From Trematomus loennbergii (lineage: Eukaryota; Chordata; Actinopteri; Perciformes; Nototheniidae), in the NCBI GenBank assembly GCA_012861695.1, contig JAAOOA010000532.1, forward strand, positions 149,001 to 213,000: a DNA stretch of 64,000 bases, given 5' to 3'. This document shows positions 25,101 to 38,577 of this stretch, piece by piece. Every line of letters begins with the position of its first letter. The first letter of the stretch is position 1. The position numbers were made by a program, and so were the translations under genes. The notes under the pieces were generated by a model. It saw nothing but the letters and a program-made list of their open reading frames with translations. It had not been told where the DNA came from and made no database searches.

Positions 25101-28100
25101 AGACCAAAAACCTTCTGGAAAAATAAATGTTTCTCAGATTTCTGACGACTAAAAATGATTGAAATAAATGACTTTGTCCAGAGTATATTTTCATTCTTGA
25201 TGCAGTGAAGTTTGAATTAGCGTACATGAAGATCCCATCTGATGTTCTTTCTGTCCTCCCATGTGCCCCTCAGAGACCCCGGCGGTGTCCCTTGATGCCT
25301 CGGTGAGGAGCGGAGTGATCCTGCGTGCCGGCGAGGCGCTGCGTCTGCCGGCGCTGGTGAGCGGCCGCCCGCAGCCCGAGGTGAAGTGGAGCAAAGACGA
25401 GAAGGACCTGGAGGCTGAGCGCATGCTGGTGGAGACGCACGGCCGCAACACAACGCTCTGCATCAAGAAGGCCGTCAGGGCCGACACCGGACTGTTCAGA
25501 GTCACCGGCACCAACAGCAGCGGCACCAAGAGCGCAGAGTGCCGGGTGGACGTCATGGGTCAGTGGACACTAATATTAACTCAGGTCGCATTCACACCTA
25601 AAAGACAAGGCAGAGACAGGACAGAGAGATGAAATATCGTTTCCCACAATCCCTAATACAAATATATATATATATCTATATATATTATATACAATCAACA
25701 GACACATTTGTACATATGCACACAATCAATGTATACAAAATAACAGTCACTTTGAGAAATGTGCGTGAGTGCCAGACTGTCCATCGCAGCGTGACAAGTG
25801 TCTGGTGCTGGGTTTGAGTGTCTTTGTGAGTGTGGCGTGTTAAATATATATATTTATTATATGTCTCGTGTCCCTGCAGACGTCCCGGGCCCCGTGGTGG
25901 ACCTGAAGACGGTCCAGGTCACGAAGAAGAACATCACTCTGACCTGGAGCGACCCGCTGGATAACGGCGGCAGCGACGTGCTCGGATACGAGGTTCTGAG
26001 GAAGGACGCCAAGATGAAGCTGTTCCGCCAGCCGATGGAGACGGCCTCCTGCAAGTGTGACATCACAGGCCTGCTGGCCGGCGACGAGTACGACTTCAGG
26101 GTCATCGCCAGGAACAAGTTCGGAGACGGGACCCCCGCTGACCTGGGGCCCATCCTCGCTGTAGACCCCAAAGGTAAGGTCTAAACTTTAGAGTACAATA
26201 GACCTGGGGCCCATCCTCGCTGTAGACCCCAAAGGTAACGTCTAAACTTTAGAGTACAATAAGACCTGGGGCCCATCCTCGCTGCAGACCCCAAAGGTAA
26301 CGTCTAAACTTTAGAGTACAATAAGACCTGGGGCCCATCCTCGCTGTAGACCCCAAAGGTAAGGTCTAAACTTTAGAGTACAATAAGACCTGGGGCCCAT
26401 CCTCGCTGTAGACCCCAAAGGTAAGGTCTAAACTTTAGAGTACAATAAGACCTGGGGCCCATCCTCGCTGTAGACCCCAAAGGTAACGTCTAAACTTTAG
26501 GGTTAAATTAGACCTGGGGCCCATCCTCGCTGTAGACCCCAAAGGTAACGTCTAAACTTTAGGGTTAAATTAGACCTGGGGCCCATCCTCGCTGTAGACC
26601 CCAAAGGTAAGGTCTAAACTTTAGGGTTAAATTAGACCTGGGGCCCATCCTCGCTGTAGACCCCAAAGGTAACGTCTAAACTTTAGAGTACAATAAGAAG
26701 GAAATGATGGGTGGTTTCTGTTGTATTTATGACATATTAGAATAATAAACTTAATAAGACAATTTAATCTACATCCATCTACTTTATATACTACTAGTTT
26801 GTATGTATACATATATATATATAATAATCTTCTCTTATAAACCGTTGTTTCTCTGATGTGGGGCAGTTAAGTTTTATATCCAGAAAAAATATTCTTCTTC
26901 TGGTCAATAAAATCATCAGCATTAAGTTGTGAGCTAATGGCTAACATGCTAACTAGCCTTAAAGGTGGGTTAGGTATTCACTTCACTTCAGCCGCTCAGC
27001 ATCAGTTACCATGGAGATCTAGCCCGCTAAAAAGAGAACCAGCGTCGTAGGACCGGAGTTGTCCCTGAAGTCAGCTAAGAGAACATCCGGCTTCGTAGTG
27101 CAGGCCTCTGGTTTCTCCATTCTTACCTACCCCACCTTTAAGTTAGACGCCCACTGCTAACATGCTAAATAGCCTTAAGGGCCTGAACATAATGTACAGC
27201 AATGATTTTGATATGATGATAATATGCTGCGGGGCCTCGGCCCGGAGCAGCTGCACTATGAGAAGAGATTATTAAATGTTGTTGTTGTTGTTGTTGTTGT
27301 GATGCTAATGGTGTGATGATGTGTATCATTAGGCTTGCCCACGGCCCCGGAGAAGCTCCACTACACGGACCGTGGGAAGAGCTCCATCTCTCTGGCCTGG
27401 GAGGTGCCCCGCTCTGACGGAGGCAGCCCCATTCTGGGCTACGTTCTGGAGAAGATGCGCTCTGACGCCTCAGAGTTCGAGCCGGCCAGCAGGAAGATGT
27501 TCCCCGAGTGCTGCGGCACGCTGGAGAACCTCTCGGAGAACATGGAGTACGAGTTCAGGGTCCATGCCGTCACCGAGGTGGGAGACGGAGACAACTGCAA
27601 GCCAATCAGCGTCTGCATCCAGGACGACGAGAGTAAACGCCTTTTATTATAATTATTAGGAATATTATTATAATTATCAGTGATATTAATATTATTACTG
27701 AATCACAGAAAAACATCCCGGACAATGAGAGTAAACACAACTTTTATTATTTATAGTTATTAGGAATATTAGTTATATTATTCATAATTATTATTAATAT
27801 TATGACTGAATCACATGATCCAGGACGACGAGAGTAAACACGTTGTATTATTTATAATTATCAGTAATATTTGTACTGAATGACAGCACCAGGATTTTGG
27901 ACAAAATGACGAGCACCATTTTATAATCAATGTTATTATTGTATATTTAAGTGAATATAAAGATAGGATGTATACAAATCTTGTGCAGCTTCAACATTCA
28001 AGAAAGTTCTTTGAGGAGGTTTTATTTAAAGTAAAAAACACGATCAGTAACTGAAGACTGATTCTGAGATTCTGACCTACGGAGCATTAAAACGTCAGTG

Positions 28101-31100
28101 TAATAACCATGAGGTCCTCAGGGTGCAGCTCTCCTCAGAGGACCTTGTTCCAGTGAGAGGAGACGTTTGACCGCTCTTCTCTCTGTGTGTTCAGTTGCTC
28201 CGGCGATCACCATCCTGAAGTTCTTCAAGAATAACTGCATCAGCGTGAAGAAGGGCTCTTCCATCGATGTGCCGGCGGAGGTGCGCGGGCTGCCCTGCCC
28301 ACACTGCGCTGGACCAAGGACGGAGAGGAGCTGCTGCCGCTGGAGAACAAGCTGAGCCTGGAGACCGAGGAGGTACGAGACCTGATCTCTGGCTGCATTT
28401 TGCTCATTATTTATCTAATTCAAGGCGTTTATTGTCATGTGTACGTACCTACAGTGGAGTTATGTGAAGACAATCTGAGGTCACAGGCTCCTCCAACAGA
28501 GCAACACAATACAACTGATAAAATAGTGTAAATACAATCAAATAAATAGAAGTAGTGCTATTTTTATTAATATATAAATAAATACATTAAACAATGAATA
28601 TGGAAAATAAATTCATACATAAATACAATTAAATACAAAAATGAATGACAAATAAAAGAGAACTCACCCCATGTTCTCTGGTCTCCAGGTGACCCGGACC
28701 ACCCTCCGGACGAAGATCTCCCTCCCAGGAACCATCAGGAAGGACACGGGCAGCTACAAGCTGCAGGCGGAGAACTGCTGGGGCAGCGCGGAGCACACCG
28801 TCCGGGTGGAGATACTGGGTGAGGAACCAGACCTCCTCAAACCTCTTCCCTCCTTTCCGTCCGGATGTTTTATTAAACGTGTCTCTGTGCCCTCAGACCG
28901 GCCTCTTCCTCCCAGGAACATCGTGGTGTCGGACATCAAGGCGGAGTCCTGCTACCTGACCTGGGACGCGCCCGAGGATAACGGAGGCAGCGAGATCACC
29001 AACTACATCCTGGAGAGAAGAGACGCCAGCAAGAAGAAGTCCGACTTCGAGCTGGTCACCGTGCACCTGATCGACCGCAGATACGGGGTGAGACTTCACG
29101 AGAGGGATATGAGATATTTTAAATACAGGTATAGGTTAGATTTAACACAACGTAATGCAGTGAGCATCCAACCAGCAGTGAAGAAGAATCATATATAATA
29201 CAAGAATATACATAGTACAGATATATGTAAAGTATATACAGTATATATGGAAGTAAACCGTAGTGCTGGAAACACCATGGAGCAGGTCGACTGGTCCCTC
29301 AGGGTTCCTTCCTGTATCCAGGATGTGGAATATTTCATCCTGAAGGCTGTGGTTATACGATACGATATACTTATTGTCCCGGTAAGGACATTTGTTCTGG
29401 ACTCCGTCCTGCAGTTCGCATACATGTACATATACAAACATAATAAACATTCAAATACATGCACATATCCTCACTCATGCACCGTTTGCACAAACATAGA
29501 CGCACATACTGACAGTAGCCCTGACGAGTACCAGTTCAGGATCGCAGCCTTCAACGCTGCCGGGGTCGGGCCCCACTGCGAGCCCACCGAGTGCAAGCTG
29601 CGCACAGAACAGAACTGAGATGTGTCCTCTTCCAATCTCAGAGTAACATGCTAACAAAGGTATCCCAACTGTAGCTGTGTACATGACAGGATGTATGATT
29701 ACCTAGAAGAGCGTCAGGACTGTTTTACCGACAATGGACCTATTGCTCAACCCTCATGGCCAACATTTAAAAGTGTATAACATTACATGTGAGTGTCGAG
29801 AAGCTTAATTAGGAACCCTGAATCTTCTACCAGAAGGTAGGAGCTGGAATTCTGGGTGGAATTTGTGGGGGGGATCAGACACAATTTGTTGTGCCTGTCT
29901 TATAATGGGCTGCTCATATATGTTTTGAGTTATGGAGATCTCAACCTGTTAGACCCCAAGCCTGTTTTTCAGGTTTCAGGCTCGAAAATGACATGCCCAG
30001 AACAAATTACTATAACTTCACTTCTAAAAGGGTTAAATTAATAATCTTTTTTCTCAAAGCAAGGTTACATCTGTGAGTTGGATGTAGAAGTGTCAGAATC
30101 AATATAGATGTTTTTGTGTCAGAGTAAATTCAGATGGAACATAGTAAAAAAGTGTAAATTCTTACCTCCGCCTAAAAAAAACATTACTTATAGTGAAAAC
30201 CACCCTTGAATGATGGGTTAGTAGCCTAAAAGCTTTAGGAATCCAAAGTATAACATATAATAAGTACCCTGTATCAAGATTGAGGCAAAACAAGTGAAAA
30301 TTGACCTTTTTAGAGAGGTTTAGAGGAAAAAGGTCCAGGCGGACTAAGCTTTGGGCACATTTGGGCACATCTAGTTCCATCAGTGCCATTTGACCTTTTT
30401 CGGGTACTAGACTGTAAAAATCATTTTATAACATTGAATCATCACTATAGTTATTCATTCCATCAAAAAAAAAAAATTATTGTAAAATTTAAAAATAAAT
30501 AAAAATATTGAACCTGCTAATTATTGTCATGGATTTGAATGGGCCGCCATTTTCTTTGCTCGCATCAGCATTATTAGCATTAGCATTCGCCCAGCGCAGA
30601 AATGCAGAGAGACTAACTTATGGCAACACAAAAGAAACATGGGAGCAGTGGAGATGAGGAGGTGTCGGCTTTCTGGCGATTTCCTCTGAAGGCTTCAGTC
30701 GAAGCTGCTGGGAGTCCCAGCAGCTTCGACTGAAGCCTTCCCCAACTCCGGGGACTTCTGGCCGGGGACTCCGGGTGGCAGTATACGCCGTGAAGTGGTT
30801 TGCGGCCTGCCAGTAAACCCAAAGCAGAAGAAGAAGAAGAAGTGACGTCAGCGGCTCATTTGCGTAATCTTCCCTCAGGGAAAAGTACTCCGGTGTGAAC
30901 GCGATCTGTACTAAATGCCCTGGGGTCATAAGTGCCGGGGCACTGAGCGCCGGCACTAAATACGGCAAAGTACTTGGTGTGAACGCGCCTAATGAAAGGC
31001 TCGTCAGTTAGCTGAGTTTCTTCCCGTCAGCTGGGTGTGGAACATTAATAGTTTCATAAATGACACTTCAGAGATCACACTGGTGTTAGCAGATGTAGCC

Positions 31101-34100
31101 TTTTCGGACCCTTCGGCGGGTCCGTGGGGTTTAACAGGTTTAAATGTATAACCTGTGACTGTGTTTCCCCCCAGGTGCACAAGCTGAACGTGAACGGGCA
31201 GTACCAGTTCCGCCTCAAAGCCGAGAACAAGTACGGCGTGAGCGACGGCTGCGACTCGGAGAAGGTTGAGCTGAAGGAACCCTTCGGCCTGCCCGGACCC
31301 CCGCGCAACCCCAAGGTCCTGCGGGCCACGGCCACCACTATGACTGTGACCTGGGAGCCCCCCCTGGACAACGGGGGCTCCAGCATCCAGGGCTACTGGC
31401 TGGAGAAGAGGGAGCGCGGGGCCGTGTACTGGGGCCGCGTCAACAGGGCGCCGGTCACCAAGCCCTCTGTGAAGGGCCTGCAGTACACTGTGCTGAAGCT
31501 CATCGAGGGGTCCGTGTACCAGTTCAGGATTGCAGCCTGCAACGCTGCCGGGGTCGGGCCCCACTGCGAGCCCACCGAGTGCAAGCTGGCCATGGAACCC
31601 TGCAGTGAGTACCTCAACCCTCATGAAGCAGCCTCTTGATCTCATAGGAGGGGAGCACGTAACAACCATATAGACACATTCATTTCCAAGCACTTGGACT
31701 ACCTATGTTGTAAAGGTATCATCTTTTCTATTTACACACGGCATCTATTGCAGTCCGTCCTCTGTTGCTCTCCTCGAGGTTTATAACTGGGGGGTTTCTC
31801 CCATTAAAATGTCAGACTTGATCTGACCATTAAAGTATTATCGTATTGTTTCGTATAAATAAACATTGATTGATTGATTGATAACCCTGCTTCCCCCTCA
31901 GACCCCCCCAGCCCCCCCGGCTCCCCCGAGGTTAAAGACAAGACGAAGAGCAGCGTGACTCTGAGCTGGATCCCCCCGACAGAGACGGAGGCAGCCCCAT
32001 CAAGGGCTACATCATCGAGGTGCACGAAGAGGGCTCTCCTGATTGGAGGAGGGTCAACCCGCCGATAAGCTCCACCCCCTGACGGAGATCACCGTCCCCG
32101 ACCTGAAGGAGGGCAAGAAGTGCCGCTTCAGGATCTACGCCGTCAACGCCGCCGGCAACTCTGATCCCGCCAAGACCGGAGACGTGCTGGTGCAGGACAT
32201 CCTGAGTAAGTCTGGACCGGGTCAGATCAGAACTCTGGTCTATAGCCGGGTCAGAACCAGAACTCTGGTCTGTAACCGGGTCAGAATCCAAACTCTGGTC
32301 TGTAGCCGGGTCAGAACGAGAACTATAGTCTGGAAGAGCTCAGAACCAGAACTCTGGTCTATAGCCGGGTCAGAACCAGAACTCTGGTCTATAACCGGGT
32401 CAGAATCCAAACTCTGGTCTGTAGCCGGGTCAGAACGAGAACTATAGTCTGGAAGAGGGTCAGAACGAGAAATCAAGTCTATAGCCGGGTCAGAGTCAGA
32501 ACTCAAGTCTATAGCTGGGTCAGAACCAGAACTCAAGTCTGGAGCCGGGTCAGAGTCAGAACTCTGGTCTATAGCCGGGTCAGAACCAGAACTCTGGTCT
32601 ATAACCGGGTCAGAGTCAGAACTCAAGTCTGGAGCCGGGTCAGAGTCAGAAGTCAAGTCTATCGCCGGTCAGAACCAAAACTCAAGTTTATAGCCGGGTC
32701 AGAACCAGAAATCAAGTCTATAGCCGGGTCAGAGTCAGAACTCAAGTCTATAGCCAGGTCAGAACCAGAACTCAAGTCTATAGCCGGGTCAGAATCAGAA
32801 CTCAAGTTTATAGCTGGGTCAGAACCAGAACTCAGTCTATAGCCGGGTCAGAACCAGAACTCAAGTCTATAGTTGAGTCAGAACCAGAACTCAAGTCTAT
32901 AGCCGGGTCAGAGTCAGAACTCAAGTTTATAGCCGGGTCAGAACAGAACTCAAGTCTATAGCCGGGTCAGAACCAGAACTCAAGTGTATAGCCGGGTCAG
33001 AACCAGAACTCAAGTCTATAGCCAGGTCAGAACCAGAACTCAAGTCTATAGCCGGGTCAGAACCAGAACTCAAGTCTATAGCTGGGTCAGAACCAGAACT
33101 CAAGTCTGGAGCCGGGTCAGAGTCAGAACTCAAGACTATAGCCGGGTCAGAACCAGAACTCAAGTCTATAGCCGGTTCAGAGTCAGAACTCAAGTCTGGA
33201 GCCGGGTCAGAGTCAGAACTCAAGACTATAGCCGGGTCAGAACCAGAACTCAAGACTATAGCCGGGTCAGAACCAGAACTCAAGTCTATAACCGGGTCAG
33301 AGTCAGAACTCAAGTCTGGAGCCGGTCAGAGTCAGAATACCTTCATTGGTCCCACAGAGGGGACACTTACATTAGGAGCTTTCACACCGGAGTACCCATG
33401 AATAGTTCCGATAGTTCCTCGGGTTTTGCGTTCACACCAAAAAGATCTGGAAGTAGAACTTTTTTTTGCTAACCTTTTCTCCCCCTTTCAGTCCCTGCTA
33501 GAGAGCAGGGACTGGAAGGGGGAGAAAAAGGTTCCAATTTCTGATTGGCTGGGCGAATTGCAAACCACGGCCCGTAAAACTCTGAAAGGTTTTTGTGAAG
33601 CCGCCATTTTCTTTGCTCGCATTAGCATTATTAGCATTAGCATTAGCCCAGCGCAGAAACGCAGAGAGACTAACTTATGGCAACACAAAAGAAAACATGG
33701 GAGCGGTGGAGATGAGGAGGTGTCGGCGTTCTGGAGATTTCCTCTGAAGGCTTCAGTAGAAGCTGCTGGGAGTCCCAGCAGCTTCTACTGAAGCCTTCCC
33801 AACTCCGGGGACTTCCGGCCGGGACTCCGGGTGGCAGTATACGCCGTGAAGTGGTTTGAGGCCTGCCAGTAAACCCAAAGCAGAAGAAGAAGAAGTCACG
33901 TCAGCGGCTCCCTCAGGGACTTATTCCGGTGTGAACGCGATTTACTAGAAAGTCCGGGAAATAAAAGTTCCGGGAACTCTTCCTGGGAAAAGTCCTTGGT
34001 GTGAAAGCGCCTCTTGTTACAGCAAAGTGAAGAGCCAAAAATAGCAAACATTATTGAATCAGAATCAGAAATGGGTTTATTGCCAGGTAGGTTCACACAT

Positions 34101-37100
34101 ACGAGGAATTTGACTTGATGTCGCGGAGCAGACATCAATATGAAACAAAGAATATTAAAGATACACATTTTAATTACACAATTTACAAAATACCCATCCA
34201 GATGGACAACAAGTACAGACATAGTATTTATTGTACGTTTACACAAACAAGGAATTTGCTTTGCTCGTGCAAACATTAAACACAACATAATGAAATAAGT
34301 TGGAAGAGAATATCAAAGATCTAAGAATGCTGAGCAGGAGCAGCTCTCACACAGAAGTATTGATATATATATATATATAAGATGATCAGGTCTAAACCGC
34401 GTTGTTTGTCCCTGCAGTCGAGCCGGCGATGACTCTGAATGTGAATGCTCACGAGCTGCTGACCTGCAGAGCGGGAACCCCCCTGCAGATCCCCGTCTCC
34501 TTCAGCGGACGCCCCACCCCCAAACTCACCTGGACCTTCGACGGCCCCGCGGAGAGCGAGAAGAAGAACGACGTGCACACGCTGCCCATCGACTCCGAGG
34601 TGAGGAGCGCACACACAGAACAGAACTGAGATGTTGTTTGAATGTTAATTGTTGGTTAAATCCTGAATGTCCTCTTCCAACATGAGAGTAGCATGCTAAC
34701 AAAGGTATCCAACTGTAGCTGTGAACATGACAGGATGTATGATTACCTAGAAGAGCATCAGGATTGTTTGAGGCATATGATAGCTATGTGATTAACATGA
34801 TGATTCAGCCTCTATGGAGATAGACATATGACAAGCATGCTCATTTCTGACGTGGAGCTAATCTGAAGTAAACATTGAATACTGCTTTCTATTCCTCCAT
34901 CTTGTGACTGTGTAACTCCCTCTCTTGGATATCAGCATGTGAAGGACACTGTTCAGGAACTAGTTGATGCTCTGTATGTGATGACTCCTTCCATTCTGGA
35001 GAGGATCACAGATACATGGATCCTGGGAGAGTTTTCTAACATGAATGAATAACGTGCCTGTGCTTCCTGTCAGATCCAAATGACAGACACCAGCTCGGTG
35101 GTCCTGATCCCGGAGAGCAAGCTGAACCACAGCGGGCGCTTCATCATCAACGCAGAGAACGCCGCCGGACACAAGCTGCTCAAAGTGCGCGTCACCGTGC
35201 TCGGTACGTGAACACCCGGACAGCATCTCTATAACCTGACGGTGATGTGTTGAGGATGATAAGGTTGTGATGTTGTGTGTAATAATGAACCCCTGGTGTC
35301 CCTGCAGACCTGCCCGGGGCTCTCCAGAGACCTGAAGGTGAGCGACGTGACTCGAGGCACCTGCAGATTCACCTGGAAAGCTCCAGAGAGCGACGGAGGA
35401 GAGAGGGTGAAGAGCTACTTCATCGAGAAGAAGGCGGTCAACGGGAAGGCCTGGACCAAGGTACCTGACACCTGACCCTCCAGACAGACAGGAAGCTGAC
35501 CCTGACCCTCCAGACAGACACGAAGCTGACCCCTAATCCACAGGAAACTGACCCCTAATCCACAGGAAACTGACCCTGACCCTCCAGACAGACAGGAAGC
35601 TGACCCTGACCCTCCAGACAGACAGGAAACTGACCCCTAATCCACAGGAAACTGACCCCTAATACACAGGAAACTGACCCTGACCCTCCAGACAGACAGG
35701 AAACTGACCCTGACCCTCCAGACAGACAGGAAACTGACCCCTAATCCACAGGAAACTAACTCTGACCCACCAGAGAAACCTGAAACTGACCCTGACCCGA
35801 ACCCTAGTTTTTGATCCAGGTTTATTAACCCGCTCTGGCTCCTCTCAGGTGAACCCGGCCTGTGCGGCCCAGTCTCTGGTGGTCCCAGACCTCATCAACG
35901 GACAGGAGTACATCTTCAGGATCCGAGCAGAGAACCGCTTCGGCTTCGGACCCCTGGCTGAGACCGAGCAGCCCACCAAGGCCACCGACCCCATCCGTAC
36001 GTACCGGAAATCATTTATTATACCCTTATTATATCCTTATTATATCTATAATATTTATATTGCACACTTATGTAAATATATTTAACATGTTCATACAAAT
36101 GCTCAACGTTGTGCTGTTATATCTGGTTTTAATAGTTACTTTATGTATTACTATTGTTTACTATTTGATCTTTATTTGTACCTCGTGTGAAAGCTGTGTT
36201 TCACTCTGACCCTGTTGCTGCTATCAACGCCTTCAGTTCCATCTGTAACTTTTGACTTCATTACTATTTCTAATAACCCCCTTTATGTGCAGACCCCCCC
36301 GACCCCCCCACCAGGCTGAAGATCAGGAGCGTGAGGCGGGGGGCCGTCTCTCTGACCTGGAGGGCCCCGAGGAACGATGGAGGGGCCCCGGTGACTCACT
36401 ACAGCGTGGACCTGCTCTGCTGGGAGGCCAGCGGGGCTGCCAAGGACTCCTGGAGGAGGTACGCTTTACTAGATATTCACTCTATTATATTTCACACCGT
36501 ATTGACCCGAAAGAAGAGGGTGGTCTCATATTCGGGGTCTAGACATTTAGTAGGCAAGTTAATAAACAAGAGAGGGGAAGTTTCGAGAGAGAGAGAGAGA
36601 GAGAGCATCATAAATGGTTTCAAGAAATGCTGCGTATCAAATGCAGTGGATGGCATATTCTCAAATACAATTATTTTCTTTATAAAACAAGATTTGGTCA
36701 AAAAGGTATTTTTCCAAAAATGACTCTTTTTGAAAAAGAGGTGTCGTCTTATATTCGGGTCAATACGGTAGTTCATGTCTCTTGTTATGGTTCAACATCG
36801 GGCCAATGCTGCGTCACATGTTACAGCTGCAAGGGATTGTGGGACGGCATAGAGACTCTGTTAGGATCCCTCCTGATTATGTGTGCTGCCTTCAGGTGCA
36901 ACAGGAGAGACGTGGACACCACCAGCTACCGGGTGGAGGACCTGACGGAGGGTGATGAGTACGAGTTCAGGGTGATGGCCCACAACGAGGCGGGCCAGAG
37001 CCGGCCCTCCAGCACCGTGGGACCCATCCTGCTGCAGGACCAGACCTGTGAGTAATCTGATTACTTCCTGTTTCCTGTAGAGAGTAATCTGATTACTTCC

Positions 37101-38450
37101 TGTTTCCTGTAGAGAGTAATCTGATTACTTCCTGTTTCCTGTAGAGAGTAATCTGATTACTAACTTCCTGCTTCCTGCAATCTGATTGCTAACTGTTGGG
37201 GAAATATTGCCCTAGGCCCACCCCTCTGACCCAGTGTATCAGTCTGCCCTCACTGAGCAGCTGCACCTCGGGCTGCTCTCAGTGTCTCTCTGTGTCTCTC
37301 TGAGTCTCTCTGTGTCTCTCTGAGTCTCTCTGTGTCTCTCTGAGTCTCTCTGTGTCTCTCTGAGTCTCTCTGAGTCTCTCTGTGTCTCTCTGAGTCTCTC
37401 TGAGTCTCTCTGTGTCTCTCTGAGTCTCTCCGTGTCTCTCTGAGTCTCTCTGAGTCTCTCTGAGTCTCTCTGAGTCTCTCTGTGTCTCTCTGAGTTTCTC
37501 TGAGTCTCTCTGTGTCTCTCTGTGTCTCTCTGAGTCTCTCTGAGTCTCTCTGTGTCTCTCTGAGTCTCTCTGAGTCTCTCTGTGCTCTCTGAGTCTCTCC
37601 GGTCTCTCTGAGTCTCTCTGAGTCTCTCTGAGTCTCTCTGTGGTCTCTCTGTGTCTCTCTGAGTCTCTCTGAGTCTCTCTGAGTCTCTCTGAGTCTCTCT
37701 GAGTCTCTCCGTGTCTCTCTGAGTCTCTCTGAGTCTCTCTGTGTCTCTCTGTGTCTCTCTGAGTCTCTCTGAGTCTCTCTGTGTCTCTCTGAGTCTCTCT
37801 GAGTCTCTCTGTGTCTCTCTGAGTCTCTCTGAGTCTCTCTGAGTCTCTCCGTGTCTCTCCGTGTCTCTCTGAGTTTCTCTGAGTCTCTCTGAGTCTCTCT
37901 GAGTCTCTCCGTGTCTCTCTGAGTCTCTCCGTGTCTCTCCGTGTCTCTCTGAGTCTCTCTGAGTCTCTCTGTGTCTCTCTAAGTCTCTCTGTGTCTCTCT
38001 AAGTCTCTCTGAGTCTCTCTGTGTCTCTCTGTGTCTCTCTGAGTCTCTCTGAGTCTCTCCGTGTCTCTCTGAGTCTCTCTGAGTCTCTCCGTGTCTCTCT
38101 GAGTCTCCATTGATCCAGAAGTTTCCATCACACTAACTTCCTGTCTCCTGCAGGCGCTCCGTCCATCGACCTGAAGGAGTTCATGGAGGCGGAGCAGCGC
38201 TCTGACATCAGCATCGTGGCGAAGGTGCGCGGTTGCCCCTTCCCCACCCTCACCTGGTACAAAGCGCCCGCCCACCACCCCGAGCAGCGGGTGGAGGTCT
38301 CGTACGACGAGCACATCAACAAGGTGGTGAGCGACGACAGCTGCACGCTCCTCATCCAGCAGGGGAACAGAGCCGACACCGGACTCTACACCCTGACCGC
38401 CTCCAACAGCGTCGGGAAGGCCTCCGCAGAGATGAGGCTCAACGTGCTGG

Positions 38451-38499
<49 letters not shown>

Positions 38500-38507
38500 C
38501 ACACACA

Positions 38508-38577
<70 letters not shown>

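Noticed and set aside
32240..33472. Long open frames on both strands in the 30-bp array
   Set aside because: A period divisible by three keeps any stop-free frame open. The predicted peptides are simple repeats without a start context or conserved domain.
36540..36770. Coding frames in the e49-e50 intron
   Set aside because: They fall inside a short inverted-repeat element and have no splice context.
37979..38566. 195-residue minus-strand frame opposite e51
   Set aside because: Made of a CA repeat, the antisense of a real Ig exon and a 10-bp satellite. The plus strand has the splice sites and domain pattern.
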